Positions 25,332 to 34,360 are shown, numbered from the stretch's first letter. The stretch: 58,386 nt of DNA from an uncultured Bacteroidales bacterium (GCA_946413585.1 CAMKLG010000013.1:1-58386), one strand, 5' to 3'. The notes: generated from the sequence alone by a model not told the origin. A program made the numbers and translations.

Positions 25332-25390
25332 TTCAAAATTAAGAATGACAAAAGACGCATGATGTTTCCATCATCGTGCGTCTTTTTTGT
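25332..25390 (+). ncRNA. Candidate small RNA with intrinsic terminator
   Basis: Between the -7 box at 25319 and a terminator at 25348-25390 there is room for a transcript of about 60 bases. The only ORF, ATG at 25346, has five codons. The 5' end is estimated from the box. This could be an independent RNA, or a decoy or attenuator upstream of ftsY; expression is not shown by the sequence. Confidence 0.4.
25348..25390 (+). terminator. Terminator hairpin before ftsY
   Basis: Arms ACAAAAGACGCA and TGCGTCTTTTTTGT with an inner TGATG / CATCA stem; a T run closes it. It lies 48 bases ahead of the ftsY promoter box. Confidence 0.8.
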
Positions 25391-25437
25391 CTTCGCACCA
25401 TCGCCAACATTTTCTCTCAACGTATCCATAAATTTCG

Positions 25438-25445
25438 TACTTTTG
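25438..25445 (+). promoter_or_regulatory. -7 box of ftsY
   Basis: TACTTTTG, 17 bases before ATG 25462. Confidence 0.65.
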
Positions 25446-25461
25446 CCAAAAATTCATTCTT

Positions 25462-26445
25462 ATGGGATTCCTTTCATTTTTCAAAAAAGATAAAAAGAAC
25501 GAAATTAACGAGGAACAGAAGCAAGAACTGAACGAGGGTTTGCAGAAATCCAAGGAAAACTTCTTCAAAAAACTCGCAAAAACCATTGCTGGTAAATCGA
25601 AAGTCGATGACGAAGTACTTGACAACCTCGAAGAGGTGCTCGTCACTTCTGATGTCGGCGTGGAAACTACCCTTAAGATCATCGACCGCATCGAAAAACG
25701 CGTTTCCAGAGACAAGTACCTGGGAACCAATCAGGTGAACATGATTCTCAAGGAGGAAATCGCCGGGCTGCTGCTCGAAAACGACCTCGAAAAGGAGAAC
25801 GACTTCGTCATCCCTGAGATGGACGTGCCGTACATCATCCTCGTGGTCGGCGTGAACGGCGTAGGCAAAACCACCACTATCGGCAAACTGGCCTACCAAT
25901 ACAAAAAGCACGGTTACTCCGTCACATTGGGTGCCGCCGACACCTTCCGCGCCGCCGCCATCGACCAACTCAAAGAGTGGGGCAACCGCTGCGACGTGCC
26001 CGTTGTGGCTCAGAAGATGGGCTCCGACCCCGCAGCCGTGGCCTACGACACGGTGAAATCCGCCATCGCCAACAACAGCCAGGTCGTCATCATCGACACC
26101 GCCGGCCGTCTCCACAACAAAGTCAACCTCATGAACGAGCTGGTGAAGATCAAAAACGTCATCCGCAAGCTCGTGCCCGACGGTCCGCACGAAATACTCT
26201 TGGTGCTGGACGGCTCCACTGGCCAAAACGCCTTCGAACAAGCCAAGCAGTTCACTGCCGCCACGGAGGTCAACGCATTGGCCATCACCAAATTGGACGG
26301 AACTGCAAAAGGCGGTGTCGTCATCGGCATCTCCGACCAGTTCCAAGTCCCGATCAAGTATATCGGCGTAGGCGAGAAAATCCACCAACTGCAAATCTTT
26401 AACCGAGTGGAATTCGTGGATTCCCTCTTCCCAGACAACTGGTAG
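25462..26445 (+). CDS. ftsY: Signal recognition particle receptor FtsY
   Basis: A 327-residue SRP-family GTPase that docks ribosome-SRP complexes at the inner membrane. The N-terminus is short and lysine-rich (MGFLSFFKKDKKNEINEEQK), then the NG domain with GVNGVGKTTTIGKLA (G1), DTFRAAA (G2), DTAGRL (G3), TKLDGTAKGG (G4 and closing loop). It lacks the long acidic A domain of enterobacteria, as usual in Bacteroidota. ispH follows after two bases, so the two are one operon. Confidence 0.96.
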   Translation: MGFLSFFKKDKKNEINEEQKQELNEGLQKSKENFFKKLAKTIAGKSKVDDEVLDNLEEVLVTSDVGVETTLKIIDRIEKRVSRDKYLGTNQVNMILKEEIAGLLLENDLEKENDFVIPEMDVPYIILVVGVNGVGKTTTIGKLAYQYKKHGYSVTLGAADTFRAAAIDQLKEWGNRCDVPVVAQKMGSDPAAVAYDTVKSAIANNSQVVIIDTAGRLHNKVNLMNELVKIKNVIRKLVPDGPHEILLVLDGSTGQNAFEQAKQFTAATEVNALAITKLDGTAKGGVVIGISDQFQVPIKYIGVGEKIHQLQIFNRVEFVDSLFPDNW

Positions 26446-26447
26446 CC

Positions 26448-27317
26448 ATGCCGAAAGAAATCGTCATCGATGAAAACTCCGGGTTCTGCTTTGGTGTCAT
26501 CAACGCCATTCAAACCGCCGAGAAATATCTTCAGGAACATCAGTCGCTCTATTGTTTGGGAGACATCGTGCATAACAACGAAGAAGTTAACCGGTTGGAA
26601 AACATGGGATTGCGCATCATCTCCAAAGAGGAATTCCAGAATTTAAAAGACACCACGGTGCTCATCCGTGCTCACGGGGAGCCACCGGAGATTTACCGTA
26701 TCGCTGAAAAAAACCACATCCACCTGATTGATGCCACCTGTCCTGTCGTGCTTCGGCTTCAAAAGCGCATCGCTGACGAGTACCATTCTGCCGCACCCGA
26801 CAAACAAATCCTCATTTTCGGCAAGAAAGGCCATGCCGAGGTCATCGGGTTGCTGGGACAAACCGACAATGCCGGCATCGTCATCTCCTCCTTCGACGAC
26901 ATCCAGCTCATCGATTTCACCAAACCTTCAAAGCTCTATTCGCAAACGACGCAGAGCGTGGAGCTCTACACCCAACTCATCCATGAAATCAAAGGACGTT
27001 ACGCAGCTGAAGGCCACGAAGAGATGTTTGAATTCGTGGACTCCATCTGTCGGAAAGTCTCCTCCCGAGCCAAGCAAATCGCCGAATTTGCTTCCCGCTT
27101 TGATGTCATCCTCTTCGTCTCGGGCGAAAAAAGCTCCAACGGATTGTACCTATATAATATATGTAAGGCGCATAATCCGCAAAGCTACATCCTCACGCAG
27201 GTCGATCATCTGAAGAGCATCGATCTCAGCAAAGCGCACTCCATCGGCATCTGTGGTGCCACCTCCACTCCGATGTGGCTGATGCAGCAAATTGCGGCGG
27301 AATGTGCGAAAATGTGA
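26448..27317 (+). CDS. ispH: 4-hydroxy-3-methylbut-2-enyl diphosphate reductase
   Basis: A 289-residue iron-sulfur enzyme of the MEP isoprenoid pathway that makes IPP and DMAPP. Cluster-ligand Cys residues lie in GFCFGV near residue 14, DATCPVV near 98 and DSICRKV near 200. HGEPPE and the closing GATSTPMWL also fit the family. It starts two bases after ftsY. A 24-bp A/T palindrome lies about 55 bases downstream. Confidence 0.95.
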   Translation: MPKEIVIDENSGFCFGVINAIQTAEKYLQEHQSLYCLGDIVHNNEEVNRLENMGLRIISKEEFQNLKDTTVLIRAHGEPPEIYRIAEKNHIHLIDATCPVVLRLQKRIADEYHSAAPDKQILIFGKKGHAEVIGLLGQTDNAGIVISSFDDIQLIDFTKPSKLYSQTTQSVELYTQLIHEIKGRYAAEGHEEMFEFVDSICRKVSSRAKQIAEFASRFDVILFVSGEKSSNGLYLYNICKAHNPQSYILTQVDHLKSIDLSKAHSIGICGATSTPMWLMQQIAAECAKM

Positions 27318-27373
27318 GATTTTCCCCCTCTCAGAAACTGATTTTTCACTAACCCTTTTGGATAATATTTCAA

Positions 27374-27397
27374 ATTTTAACTATTATTAGTTAAAAT
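27374..27397. repeat. A/T-rich 24-bp inverted repeat
   Basis: ATTTTAACTA-TTAT-TAGTTAAAAT: perfect 10-bp arms with a 4-base loop. It may be a weak terminator for ftsY-ispH or an operator; nothing else recognisable is in the 189-bp gap before 27497. Confidence 0.6.
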
Positions 27398-27496
27398 CAA
27401 CATTACACGAAATTATTATCCTACTGTTTTTCAGGTGATTAGAAAATTATTTATCAAAAAATATAATTTTCTATTGACTTTTGATTAAAACTGTTG

Positions 27497-27504
27497 TATC
27501 TTTG
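27497..27504 (+). promoter_or_regulatory. -7 box of the chitobiase-domain T9SS gene
   Basis: TATCTTTG followed by CAATGG. It is only three bases before an ATG at 27507, which makes that ATG unlikely; the next suitable start with a signal peptide is 27549. Confidence 0.65.
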
Positions 27505-27548
27505 CAATGGTTTTGGTTATGAATTCGTCACACTCGAAAAACAAAAAT

Positions 27549-29105
27549 ATGGTACAGGAAATTACTCGTATAAAAAAGGGGATTCTAACAATCATGATGG
27601 CCTTTGGGGTTTTCTCTGGATGGGCGCAGCACGTACTCTACGAAGAGAACATGGGCACACCGGCCAGCAACACGTTCATTCAAGACTACACTGGATGGCA
27701 GGACACTACCGTATTGTATATCGGGAATGGCACCTGCGACGTTAGAAGCTCCAGCGCGTCAACGGGTTACGGAGGCGCGTCAGGTGGGGGCAACATCATG
27801 ATCAATGACACGATGAAATGGTTTCAGATTTCCGGACTGAACACCACCTCCTCACGCCCCATCGTGAATCTATACTGTGGTTTGCGCAAAAGCAGCAACG
27901 AAAACGGAAGCAATTTCAGGGTCGAGTTCTCCACAGACAGTTTGGTTTGGGTTCAACTTCCCATGTCCGACACACTCCCAACAGGCACTGGCACAGCAGG
28001 TTGGTATCGTGTTTGCTTCCCAAATCTTCCCGCCCATCCTCACCTGCACGTTCGTTTCTCCAACCTCTCCAGAAGCGAATACCGATTAGACGACATCCAC
28101 ATCACCGAAGGGGAAGAAATCGTGCTGGAGACTGTCGCCACGCCCACATGTACGCCTGCGGGAGGCACATACTTCGAATCGCAACAAGTCGAGATCGAAT
28201 GCGAGACCGCAGGTGCGGATATCTACTACACCTTAGACGGGAGCACTCCTACTCTTCAGTCAGATAGATATTCAAGTGCGATAGCCATTGATTCCAGCCA
28301 CACCTTGAAGGCCATCGCCGCGAAAGAAAACATGTACAACAGCGTAATCTTGACCGCGCAATATATCATCATAGACACAACATCCCTTGTGGTTTTGCCA
28401 TTCGACATGTCAAACAACAGCGAATCGGTCAAATCTGAGCTGAAGTACCTGCCTGGATTCCGTAGTGAAAAGTTAGGTGCTTCATACGCTGACGGGTCGG
28501 CCAAATTCGAGTCGAAGAATGCTGGTTCTGCATCTCTCATCGCGCATTTGGACAGTTCGCCAGGCAGCCTATCTTTCGATCTCAAAGGAGTGAAAGGAGG
28601 CACTCCTGCTTCCTACAGCGGCATCCTATTTATTGTTTGCGAATCCGCCAACGGCACACAATGGTCCACCGTTACGACCTTGAACGAAACGGACATCAGC
28701 ACAACAGGTTATACGAACTTTGGGGCATACACGCTGTCGGAAGACACCCGTTACATTCGTTGGCTGTTGGCCGCTGCGAATAGCGGAAACACGCAACTGA
28801 ACAATATTGTTATCACCAAACGACAAAACTCAGAAGACGGCGATGACGTCGGCATTGGCGAACCGGACAGAGCTCCCTCACCTGACCCCCACCCCAACCC
28901 GGCACAGAACTTCTTCCAATGGAATCTTTGCTACGAAAGTTTTAACGTCCAACTCATCGACCTCGCAGGCAGGAAGACACGGATATGGAAGGATGTGCAC
29001 TATGGTGAACGGTTAGACATCACAGGAGTCGCCCCGGGATGCTATATGATCAAGGGGGACACCCCAAACGGTACCGTAACGAAAAAACTGATTGTCAAAC
29101 CCTAA
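27549..29105 (+). CDS. Secreted protein with chitobiase-C-terminal-like domain and type A T9SS sorting domain
   Basis: An exported protein of 518 residues from the start at 27549, which gives a clean signal peptide (basic IKK, hydrophobic core, cut after GWAQ). Residues about 20-200 form a beta-sandwich with no recognised name. A chitobiase/hexosaminidase C-terminal-like module follows (GADIYYTLDGSTP, HTLKAIA), then a second beta domain. The last ~75 residues are a type A sorting domain (PHPNPAQNFFQW, IDLAGRK, PGCYMIKG, KKLIVKP). No catalytic residues are obvious. It is likely a surface carbohydrate-binding or adhesive protein; that role is inferred. Confidence 0.82.
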   Translation: MVQEITRIKKGILTIMMAFGVFSGWAQHVLYEENMGTPASNTFIQDYTGWQDTTVLYIGNGTCDVRSSSASTGYGGASGGGNIMINDTMKWFQISGLNTTSSRPIVNLYCGLRKSSNENGSNFRVEFSTDSLVWVQLPMSDTLPTGTGTAGWYRVCFPNLPAHPHLHVRFSNLSRSEYRLDDIHITEGEEIVLETVATPTCTPAGGTYFESQQVEIECETAGADIYYTLDGSTPTLQSDRYSSAIAIDSSHTLKAIAAKENMYNSVILTAQYIIIDTTSLVVLPFDMSNNSESVKSELKYLPGFRSEKLGASYADGSAKFESKNAGSASLIAHLDSSPGSLSFDLKGVKGGTPASYSGILFIVCESANGTQWSTVTTLNETDISTTGYTNFGAYTLSEDTRYIRWLLAAANSGNTQLNNIVITKRQNSEDGDDVGIGEPDRAPSPDPHPNPAQNFFQWNLCYESFNVQLIDLAGRKTRIWKDVHYGERLDITGVAPGCYMIKGDTPNGTVTKKLIVKP

Positions 29106-29290
29106 GAAGAAAGGAGGTATAGCCTATAGAAGTCACCCTGTTTGTCATAATTCGATTTCGTGATTGTGAGTAATGATTTTCAACCAACTGTGTTTGAGGG
29201 GATTCTTTTGATAGAATGGGATCTTGTTTTCATATCGTAAATAATAAGTGCTGGCTATTATAAACAATTACGGCTAGGTTACTTTGTACT

Positions 29291-29953
29291 TCAAACTATC
29301 ACAACGAATTCCCCTTTAACCGGTTGGTTTTCAAAATACCGAACCGCTTCGGACAGTGTGCCGCGGAAGGTATATTCATGAATCTTGGTCAACTCTTTAG
29401 CCACGGCCACCGGACGATCTTCGCCCATGATTTCAACCATTTTGGCAAGCGTTTTCAACAGGCGGTGCGGCGATTCGTAGAATATGACTGTTTCTTCCAT
29501 CTCGGCAAACCGCTTGAGTAGCGTTTCCTTCCCTTTCTTATGAGGCAGAAAGCCAAAGAAATAGAAGCTGCTGCACGGAAAACCTGACTGGACGAGGGCG
29601 GGGACAAATGCAGTAGCGCCGGGGAGGCATTCCACCTCAACGTCTTGCCGCAACGCCTCGCGAACCAAGAGGAAGCCAGGATCAGAGATTCCGGGAGTAC
29701 CGGCATCACTCACCAGCGCAGCCGTTTCGCATTGCTGGATCTGACGTATATAATTCGTCACTTGTTCGTGTTCATTGAAAATATGGTAGGCCATGCAACG
29801 CTTACCCTCAATTTCGTAATGCTGCAGAAGATTTTTGGTAGTACGAGTGTCTTCGCAGAGAATCAGATCTGCGGATTTCAACACATTGAGAGCCCTGAGG
29901 GTGATATCCTCGAGGTTGCCGATCGGAGTGGGGACGATAAACAGTTTTGCCAT
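29291..29953 (-). CDS. rsmI: 16S rRNA (cytidine-1402-2'-O)-methyltransferase
   Basis: A 220-residue AdoMet-dependent methyltransferase of the tetrapyrrole-methylase fold that acts on C1402 of 16S rRNA in the decoding centre. Motifs are FIVPTPIGNLEDITLRALNV, LCEDTRTT, SDAGTPGISDPG and FYESPHRL, all conserved in RsmI. Length is about 60 residues shorter than E. coli RsmI, normal for Bacteroidota. It lies 51 bases downstream of tRNA-Leu on the same strand. Confidence 0.94.
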   Translation of the reverse strand: MAKLFIVPTPIGNLEDITLRALNVLKSADLILCEDTRTTKNLLQHYEIEGKRCMAYHIFNEHEQVTNYIRQIQQCETAALVSDAGTPGISDPGFLLVREALRQDVEVECLPGATAFVPALVQSGFPCSSFYFFGFLPHKKGKETLLKRFAEMEETVIFYESPHRLLKTLAKMVEIMGEDRPVAVAKELTKIHEYTFRGTLSEAVRYFENQPVKGEFVVIV

Positions 29954-30004
29954 AACGGGAATAGTCTAAAACAATGAAAGACGGCCATTTAACCGTCTTT
30001 CCAA

Positions 30005-30090
30005 TGGTGCCCAGAACAAGAGTCGAACTTGCACATCCGTTCGGATACTACACCCTGAATGTAGCGCGTCTACCATTCCGCCACCTGGGC
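30005..30090 (-). tRNA. tRNA-Leu (anticodon CAG)
   Basis: An 86-base type II tRNA. Acceptor arm GCCCAGG pairs with TCTGGGC, followed by A and an encoded CCA at 30005-30007. The anticodon stem CTACA/TGTAG holds loop TTCAGGG with anticodon CAG (complement of 30055-30057). The long variable arm is TATCCGAACGGATG, and the T stem GCAAG/CTTGT surrounds TTCGACT. Its first base directly follows the stop codon of the preceding gene. Confidence 0.97.
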
Positions 30091-31992
30091 TTAATAAATA
30101 CCCTCTTTGATGATGTCATGAATGTGAATCACTCCAAGGTATTTTTCCTCTTCATCCACCACGAAGATATTCGTAATGTGGTGATTCTTCATGATTCCTA
30201 ACGCGTCCACGGCGAGGGTCTTCTCATGGACCGTTTTGGGGTTGCGAGTCATTATGTCTTTTGCTTTCAAGGACATAACTTCCTCGTGATTTTGGATAGC
30301 ACGGCGCAGGTCACCGTCGGTGATAGCTCCCACTACCTTCCCATTTTCGACGACGGCTGTTACCCCGAGACACTTGCCGGAAATTTCCAAGATAATCTCC
30401 TGCATGTCAGCTTCAACGCTTACGGAAGGAACTTCATTGAGCTTATACAGATCTTCGACTTTCAAGCGGGTTCTTCTTCCCAGTATGCCACCCGGATGCA
30501 CTTTCGCGAAATCTTCAGTCGTGAATCCGCGCATCTTGATGAGCGTTGATGCCAAGGCATCGCCGATAGCCAACTGAGCCATTGCGCTGCTGGTCGGAGC
30601 CAGATTATTGGGACTTGCCTCGCGCGACACCGTGCAATTCAACACCCAGTGCGCTTCTTTCGCCAGAAGGGAATCCATTGCACCGACAATCGCGATGAGT
30701 TGGTTTCCGTTGGCTTTCAAGAACGGAATCAGAAGTGCTACTTCCGGTGTGTTCCCGCTCTTGGAGAGGCAGATCACAATATCATCTTTTTGGATGATGC
30801 CCAGGTCGCCATGAACGGCATCGGCTGCGTGCATGAAAACGGCAGGTGTTCCCGTGGAGTTGAAAGTCCCCACAATCTTCTGCCCGATAATGGCACTCTT
30901 GCCTATGCCCGTGACAACGACTCGACCTTTGCACTTTATAATCTCCTGAACGGCGTTTACAAAATTTTCATCCAAATACCCGGTGAGTTTTGCCACTGCA
31001 TCGGCTTCTTCACTAAGCACTTTCTTAGCGTATTGGATGATTTCTTGTGGTTCCATTCTACAAAGATGCTCTTGTTGCCTTTTCGCTTCGATTAGAGAAT
31101 GAAATCTTTGATACTTCCTTCTGATAACCGAAGTGCCTTCAAAATAACGCTTAAAGTCCGCTTCTGACAACGTCTCTAAGTCATCATTTTGGAGTTGCAA
31201 AAATACGGAACTTTTCGATACATTCAGCGGGTTGTTGATAACTTTTTTATTGCGGGGGCAAACCTCCTGACAAATGTCACATCCAAAGAGGTATTTTTCT
31301 TTTGCTAACTCACTGTAATTCGGATATTTATCTTCGGTATTCCGATACGAAACACAACGTCGCGCATCCACCTGAAATGGGGTTCCCAAGGCATTTACGG
31401 GACAACTTTTCACACAAATCTCACACTCTCCACAGTCAGATTTCGGCACGGGAAGGTCATAATTGTCGCAAAACTGATCCAAAAGCAAGCACCCTAAAAC
31501 GAAAAAAGAACCATGCTGGTTATGCACGACCCCATTCTTCCCGATACAACCGACACCCGCTTCCACCGCCCAACGTTTTTCGGAAATAGCAGAACTATCC
31601 ACTGTTATTCTGTATTTTACTGATGGACAAACTCTTACAATATCATCCACTAGCTTCTGCAACAACTCTTTCACCAAAACATGGTAATCCTGAATCCATG
31701 TATAGCGCGCCAAACGATACTTGTCGAATTGAGGAATTGCACTCGTTAAATAATTGTAAGTCACCACAATAACGGACTTACATTCCGGCAACAGTGTCTC
31801 AGGATTGAAACGTCCATCGATATCTCTTTCCAGAAAACGCATTCCAGCGTGATAACCTTGCCCGATTTGTGCACGAAACACCTCAGCAGCTTCGTTCAAC
31901 GCACGTGCGTGAGCAATGCCGCAGTCCTGAAAACCGATTTCCGCGGCCCATCGTTTGATGGATTGTGAAGATATTGGCTGTTGCGGGGACAT
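30091..31992 (-). CDS. queG-kdsD: Fusion of epoxyqueuosine reductase (QueG) and arabinose-5-phosphate isomerase (KdsD)
   Basis: One uninterrupted 633-residue frame contains two complete enzymes. Residues 1-312 are QueG, the last step of queuosine synthesis in tRNA: a cobalamin-dependent N-terminal part and two ferredoxin clusters (CGECEICVKSCP, CDICQEVCP). Residues 313-633 are KdsD, which converts ribulose 5-phosphate to arabinose 5-phosphate for Kdo: an SIS domain (VVTGIGKSAIIGQK, CLSKSGNTPEV) and two CBS domains. A Met at the junction (ATG complement of 31056) would give a free KdsD of 321 residues, the usual length, so independent initiation is possible. QueG's C-terminus (RKYQRFHSLIEAKRQQEHLC) does not show the ending expected for free QueG. 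Starts upstream of 31992 would overlap the DUF4292 gene; 31992 lies one base after that stop. A lost stop codon or frameshift could have created the fusion. Confidence 0.88.
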   Translation of the reverse strand: MSPQQPISSQSIKRWAAEIGFQDCGIAHARALNEAAEVFRAQIGQGYHAGMRFLERDIDGRFNPETLLPECKSVIVVTYNYLTSAIPQFDKYRLARYTWIQDYHVLVKELLQKLVDDIVRVCPSVKYRITVDSSAISEKRWAVEAGVGCIGKNGVVHNQHGSFFVLGCLLLDQFCDNYDLPVPKSDCGECEICVKSCPVNALGTPFQVDARRCVSYRNTEDKYPNYSELAKEKYLFGCDICQEVCPRNKKVINNPLNVSKSSVFLQLQNDDLETLSEADFKRYFEGTSVIRRKYQRFHSLIEAKRQQEHLCRMEPQEIIQYAKKVLSEEADAVAKLTGYLDENFVNAVQEIIKCKGRVVVTGIGKSAIIGQKIVGTFNSTGTPAVFMHAADAVHGDLGIIQKDDIVICLSKSGNTPEVALLIPFLKANGNQLIAIVGAMDSLLAKEAHWVLNCTVSREASPNNLAPTSSAMAQLAIGDALASTLIKMRGFTTEDFAKVHPGGILGRRTRLKVEDLYKLNEVPSVSVEADMQEIILEISGKCLGVTAVVENGKVVGAITDGDLRRAIQNHEEVMSLKAKDIMTRNPKTVHEKTLAVDALGIMKNHHITNIFVVDEEEKYLGVIHIHDIIKEGIY

Positions 31993-31993
31993 G

Positions 31994-32611
31994 TCAGAAA
32001 GTGATAGGCTCGAACTTATCGGGGATTTTGATGGACGTAACACCCGGCACATTGAGACGTACAACCTTGATTTTACCACGCACCTCGATCACACGACTTA
32101 ACTCCTTGAATGTAAACTCTGTAAAGAAAGAGCTGGCACTATCTACCGGCATAAAAGCAGTGTATTCGAATGAGAGTCGTTGATGGCTTGGCAAACGCTC
32201 CGTATCCCCGTTGAACAACGCCTGGACTGTCTGGAAATCAACAGCAAAAGGGAAATATGCAGCAATTGGGGCGTAAGTGCCTTTATAGTATTGAGAGGTC
32301 AATTTATTGACGTATATAATGCTGTCGGGGGTGAAAACCGCGCGCATCACCTCGATGCCATACGCGTGGATATTCAAGTAGAGAATGCTGTCGGTGCGGT
32401 TGACCATGTAGAAGTTGCAAGTGCGCGTGCCGCCCGTGTCCATGATATCCGCCTTGCCGCGATAAGTGATCCAATCGTAACCGGAAGCCATCGGCAGCAT
32501 CATCGTATCAGATGCAACAATCAATGAATCAGCATCTTGAGCATTCACATTCATCATGCTCAACAAACTGATTAGAAATGCCAACACAAAATTAAAGCTA
32601 CAGTATTTCAT
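31994..32611 (-). CDS. DUF4292-type envelope protein
   Basis: A 205-residue exported protein. The start at 32611 gives a signal peptide (MKYCSFNFVLAFLISLLSMM, ending near VNAQ). The mature part is rich in beta-strand pattern, with YDWITYRGKADIMDT, DSILYLNIHAYGIEVMRAVF and KIKVVRLNVPGVTSIKIPDK, fitting DUF4292, a Bacteroidota periplasmic or lipoprotein-like family thought to resemble LolB/LolA-type folds. No lipobox Cys is present at the cleavage site. Its stop lies one base from the queG start. Confidence 0.75.
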   Translation of the reverse strand: MKYCSFNFVLAFLISLLSMMNVNAQDADSLIVASDTMMLPMASGYDWITYRGKADIMDTGGTRTCNFYMVNRTDSILYLNIHAYGIEVMRAVFTPDSIIYVNKLTSQYYKGTYAPIAAYFPFAVDFQTVQALFNGDTERLPSHQRLSFEYTAFMPVDSASSFFTEFTFKELSRVIEVRGKIKVVRLNVPGVTSIKIPDKFEPITF

Positions 32612-32676
32612 TTTCCTTGACGTTTTCTGATAAGACCTTTGCCACAACGGAAAGTTATATATTCCTCGAATAAAAA

Positions 32677-33966
32677 CTATTCTGGCTCACCATTGAACCT
32701 GACTCTCACTTCATCAATGCGGTTATGGTCCATCCTGATAATTTCAATCTGATAGCCCATAAATTCGAACGAATCACCCACTTTCGGGATGGTTTCGAGA
32801 TGCTCAACCACGAAACCGGCCACCGTGGAGTAGTCAATCTCATCGTAATCAACTTCGTAACCGTCAATGACATCGGTGAGCACATCGATGGGGGCATCGC
32901 CCTTCACCAGCATAGAATGGTCGTCGCATTCGGTAATATCGGGTTCCACAATTTCCTCTTCTTCAGGCATTTCCCCGATAATATTTTCGATAATGTCATG
33001 CAGTGTGACAATACCGGCCAAATCGCCGAATTCATCAACCACAACACCAAAATAATACTGTTTTTGGCGGAATTCATTCAGAATATCCTGAGCTTCTGTA
33101 TTTTCGGTGAACACCAGCGGTTCATCCAGCATCGAACGGACATCGGCTTTGCCACTCTTCTGCAACTCCATGAAGAAATCCTTGATATCCAATACACCGA
33201 GGTAGTTTTCCACATGTTTATCGCACACGAGCACGCGGCTTACGCTGAAGTCATACAACTGTTTGATGAACTCCTCCTGCGGCAGGTTCACGTCAATCCA
33301 CTCAATTTCAGAGCGGTGTATCATGACATGGATGGCGCGCTTGTCGGAGAAGGTGAAGATATTTTCGTGCATTTCGCTCTGCTCCTCCTCAATGACATCG
33401 GTTTCGCCAGCCTCTTTGATCATGTCAAGCAGTTCGTCCTCGGTCAAATGATCTTCGCTGGCTTTCACCCCCAGAACCTTGTCTATCAGCATAGTAGTAC
33501 CAGAAAGAGCCTTCACTGCAGGTTTGAACACAATGCGGATGAAGTTCATTATAGGAGCCACAACGATAGAGACGCGCTCGGGTCTGGAGAGTCCGATAGT
33601 TTTGGGCACCAGTTCACCAAGCACGATGGTGATGAATGTAACGATAAGGAAGCCGATGATCAAAGCAGCACTGGCGGCCACCGGCGCGGAAATATGCATC
33701 CAACGGAAAAGCGTTTCGAGGTAAGGCGAAAGAGCGGCACCCCCAATGAAGCCCGTCAACAGGCTAATGACAGTGATGCAAACTTGGATAGAAGCCAGGA
33801 ATTCTTCCTGATGATCCTGCAGAAACAGTGCCTTGCGGACGGCTTTCGGATATTTTTCCGCAAACTTGTCGATGCGTATCTTCTTAAACGAGACGATAGC
33901 AACTTCGCTCATTGAGAAAAAGCCGTTGGCCAGAATCAGTAAAAGAATGACAAGGAGACGTATCAT
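32677..33966 (-). CDS. CNNM/CorC-like membrane protein (hemolysin family)
   Basis: A 429-residue protein with an N-terminal CNNM/DUF21 membrane domain (MIRLLVILLLILANGFFSMS with the small-residue motif, four hydrophobic segments, LGELVPKTIGLSRPE), a pair of CBS domains (about 200-330, FSVSRVLVCDKHVENYLGVL and VVVDEFGDLAGIVTL), and a CorC_HlyC C-terminal domain (DYDEIDYSTVAGFVVE). Members of the family transport or sense Mg2+ and Co2+; the exact role here is inferred. The name hemolysin is historical. It starts two bases from the stop of the small membrane gene upstream. Confidence 0.9.
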   Translation of the reverse strand: MIRLLVILLLILANGFFSMSEVAIVSFKKIRIDKFAEKYPKAVRKALFLQDHQEEFLASIQVCITVISLLTGFIGGAALSPYLETLFRWMHISAPVAASAALIIGFLIVTFITIVLGELVPKTIGLSRPERVSIVVAPIMNFIRIVFKPAVKALSGTTMLIDKVLGVKASEDHLTEDELLDMIKEAGETDVIEEEQSEMHENIFTFSDKRAIHVMIHRSEIEWIDVNLPQEEFIKQLYDFSVSRVLVCDKHVENYLGVLDIKDFFMELQKSGKADVRSMLDEPLVFTENTEAQDILNEFRQKQYYFGVVVDEFGDLAGIVTLHDIIENIIGEMPEEEEIVEPDITECDDHSMLVKGDAPIDVLTDVIDGYEVDYDEIDYSTVAGFVVEHLETIPKVGDSFEFMGYQIEIIRMDHNRIDEVRVRFNGEPE

Positions 33967-33968
33967 GA

Positions 33969-34256
33969 TTATTTTTGGTCAGAGAGAAGGTCGCGGCGAT
34001 TCTTTCCAATATATTTGCAATAGAGGAAGAGATCAAATGAAACTATCAGTAAATTAAACAGATAGAGAAACACGACCACATCAGGATGGTAAAAAACCTT
34101 ATGTAGGATGCCGAACACATAGCCCAGCACGATGATAGACATGAAGATGGGGCTTTTGCCAATTACCACCTTGGTGCGCAATGCCTTAACGATAGAGAAA
34201 GGCCAGCTGCACGCAAAGCACAACAACATTAATATCTCAAATATACTGACATTCAT
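33969..34256 (-). CDS. Small membrane protein, three or four TM segments
   Basis: A 95-residue hydrophobic protein. Hydrophobic segments lie at about 5-22, 37-52 and 58-80, with a KALRTKVVIGKSP loop and a GYVFGILHKVFYHPD turn. The layout recalls a PQ-loop/SWEET half-repeat, but the Pro-Gln pair itself is not visible (SWPFS instead). Function unknown. It is co-transcribed with the CNNM gene. Confidence 0.7.
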   Translation of the reverse strand: MNVSIFEILMLLCFACSWPFSIVKALRTKVVIGKSPIFMSIIVLGYVFGILHKVFYHPDVVVFLYLFNLLIVSFDLFLYCKYIGKNRRDLLSDQK

Positions 34257-34360
34257 TGTTTTACGTTCAATAATCTTTACGATTCAACACGCGGCAAATG
34301 TACATAAATTACGAATACACACCGATAAATGAAAGAGAGGCTTTATATTCATAATTTGTG

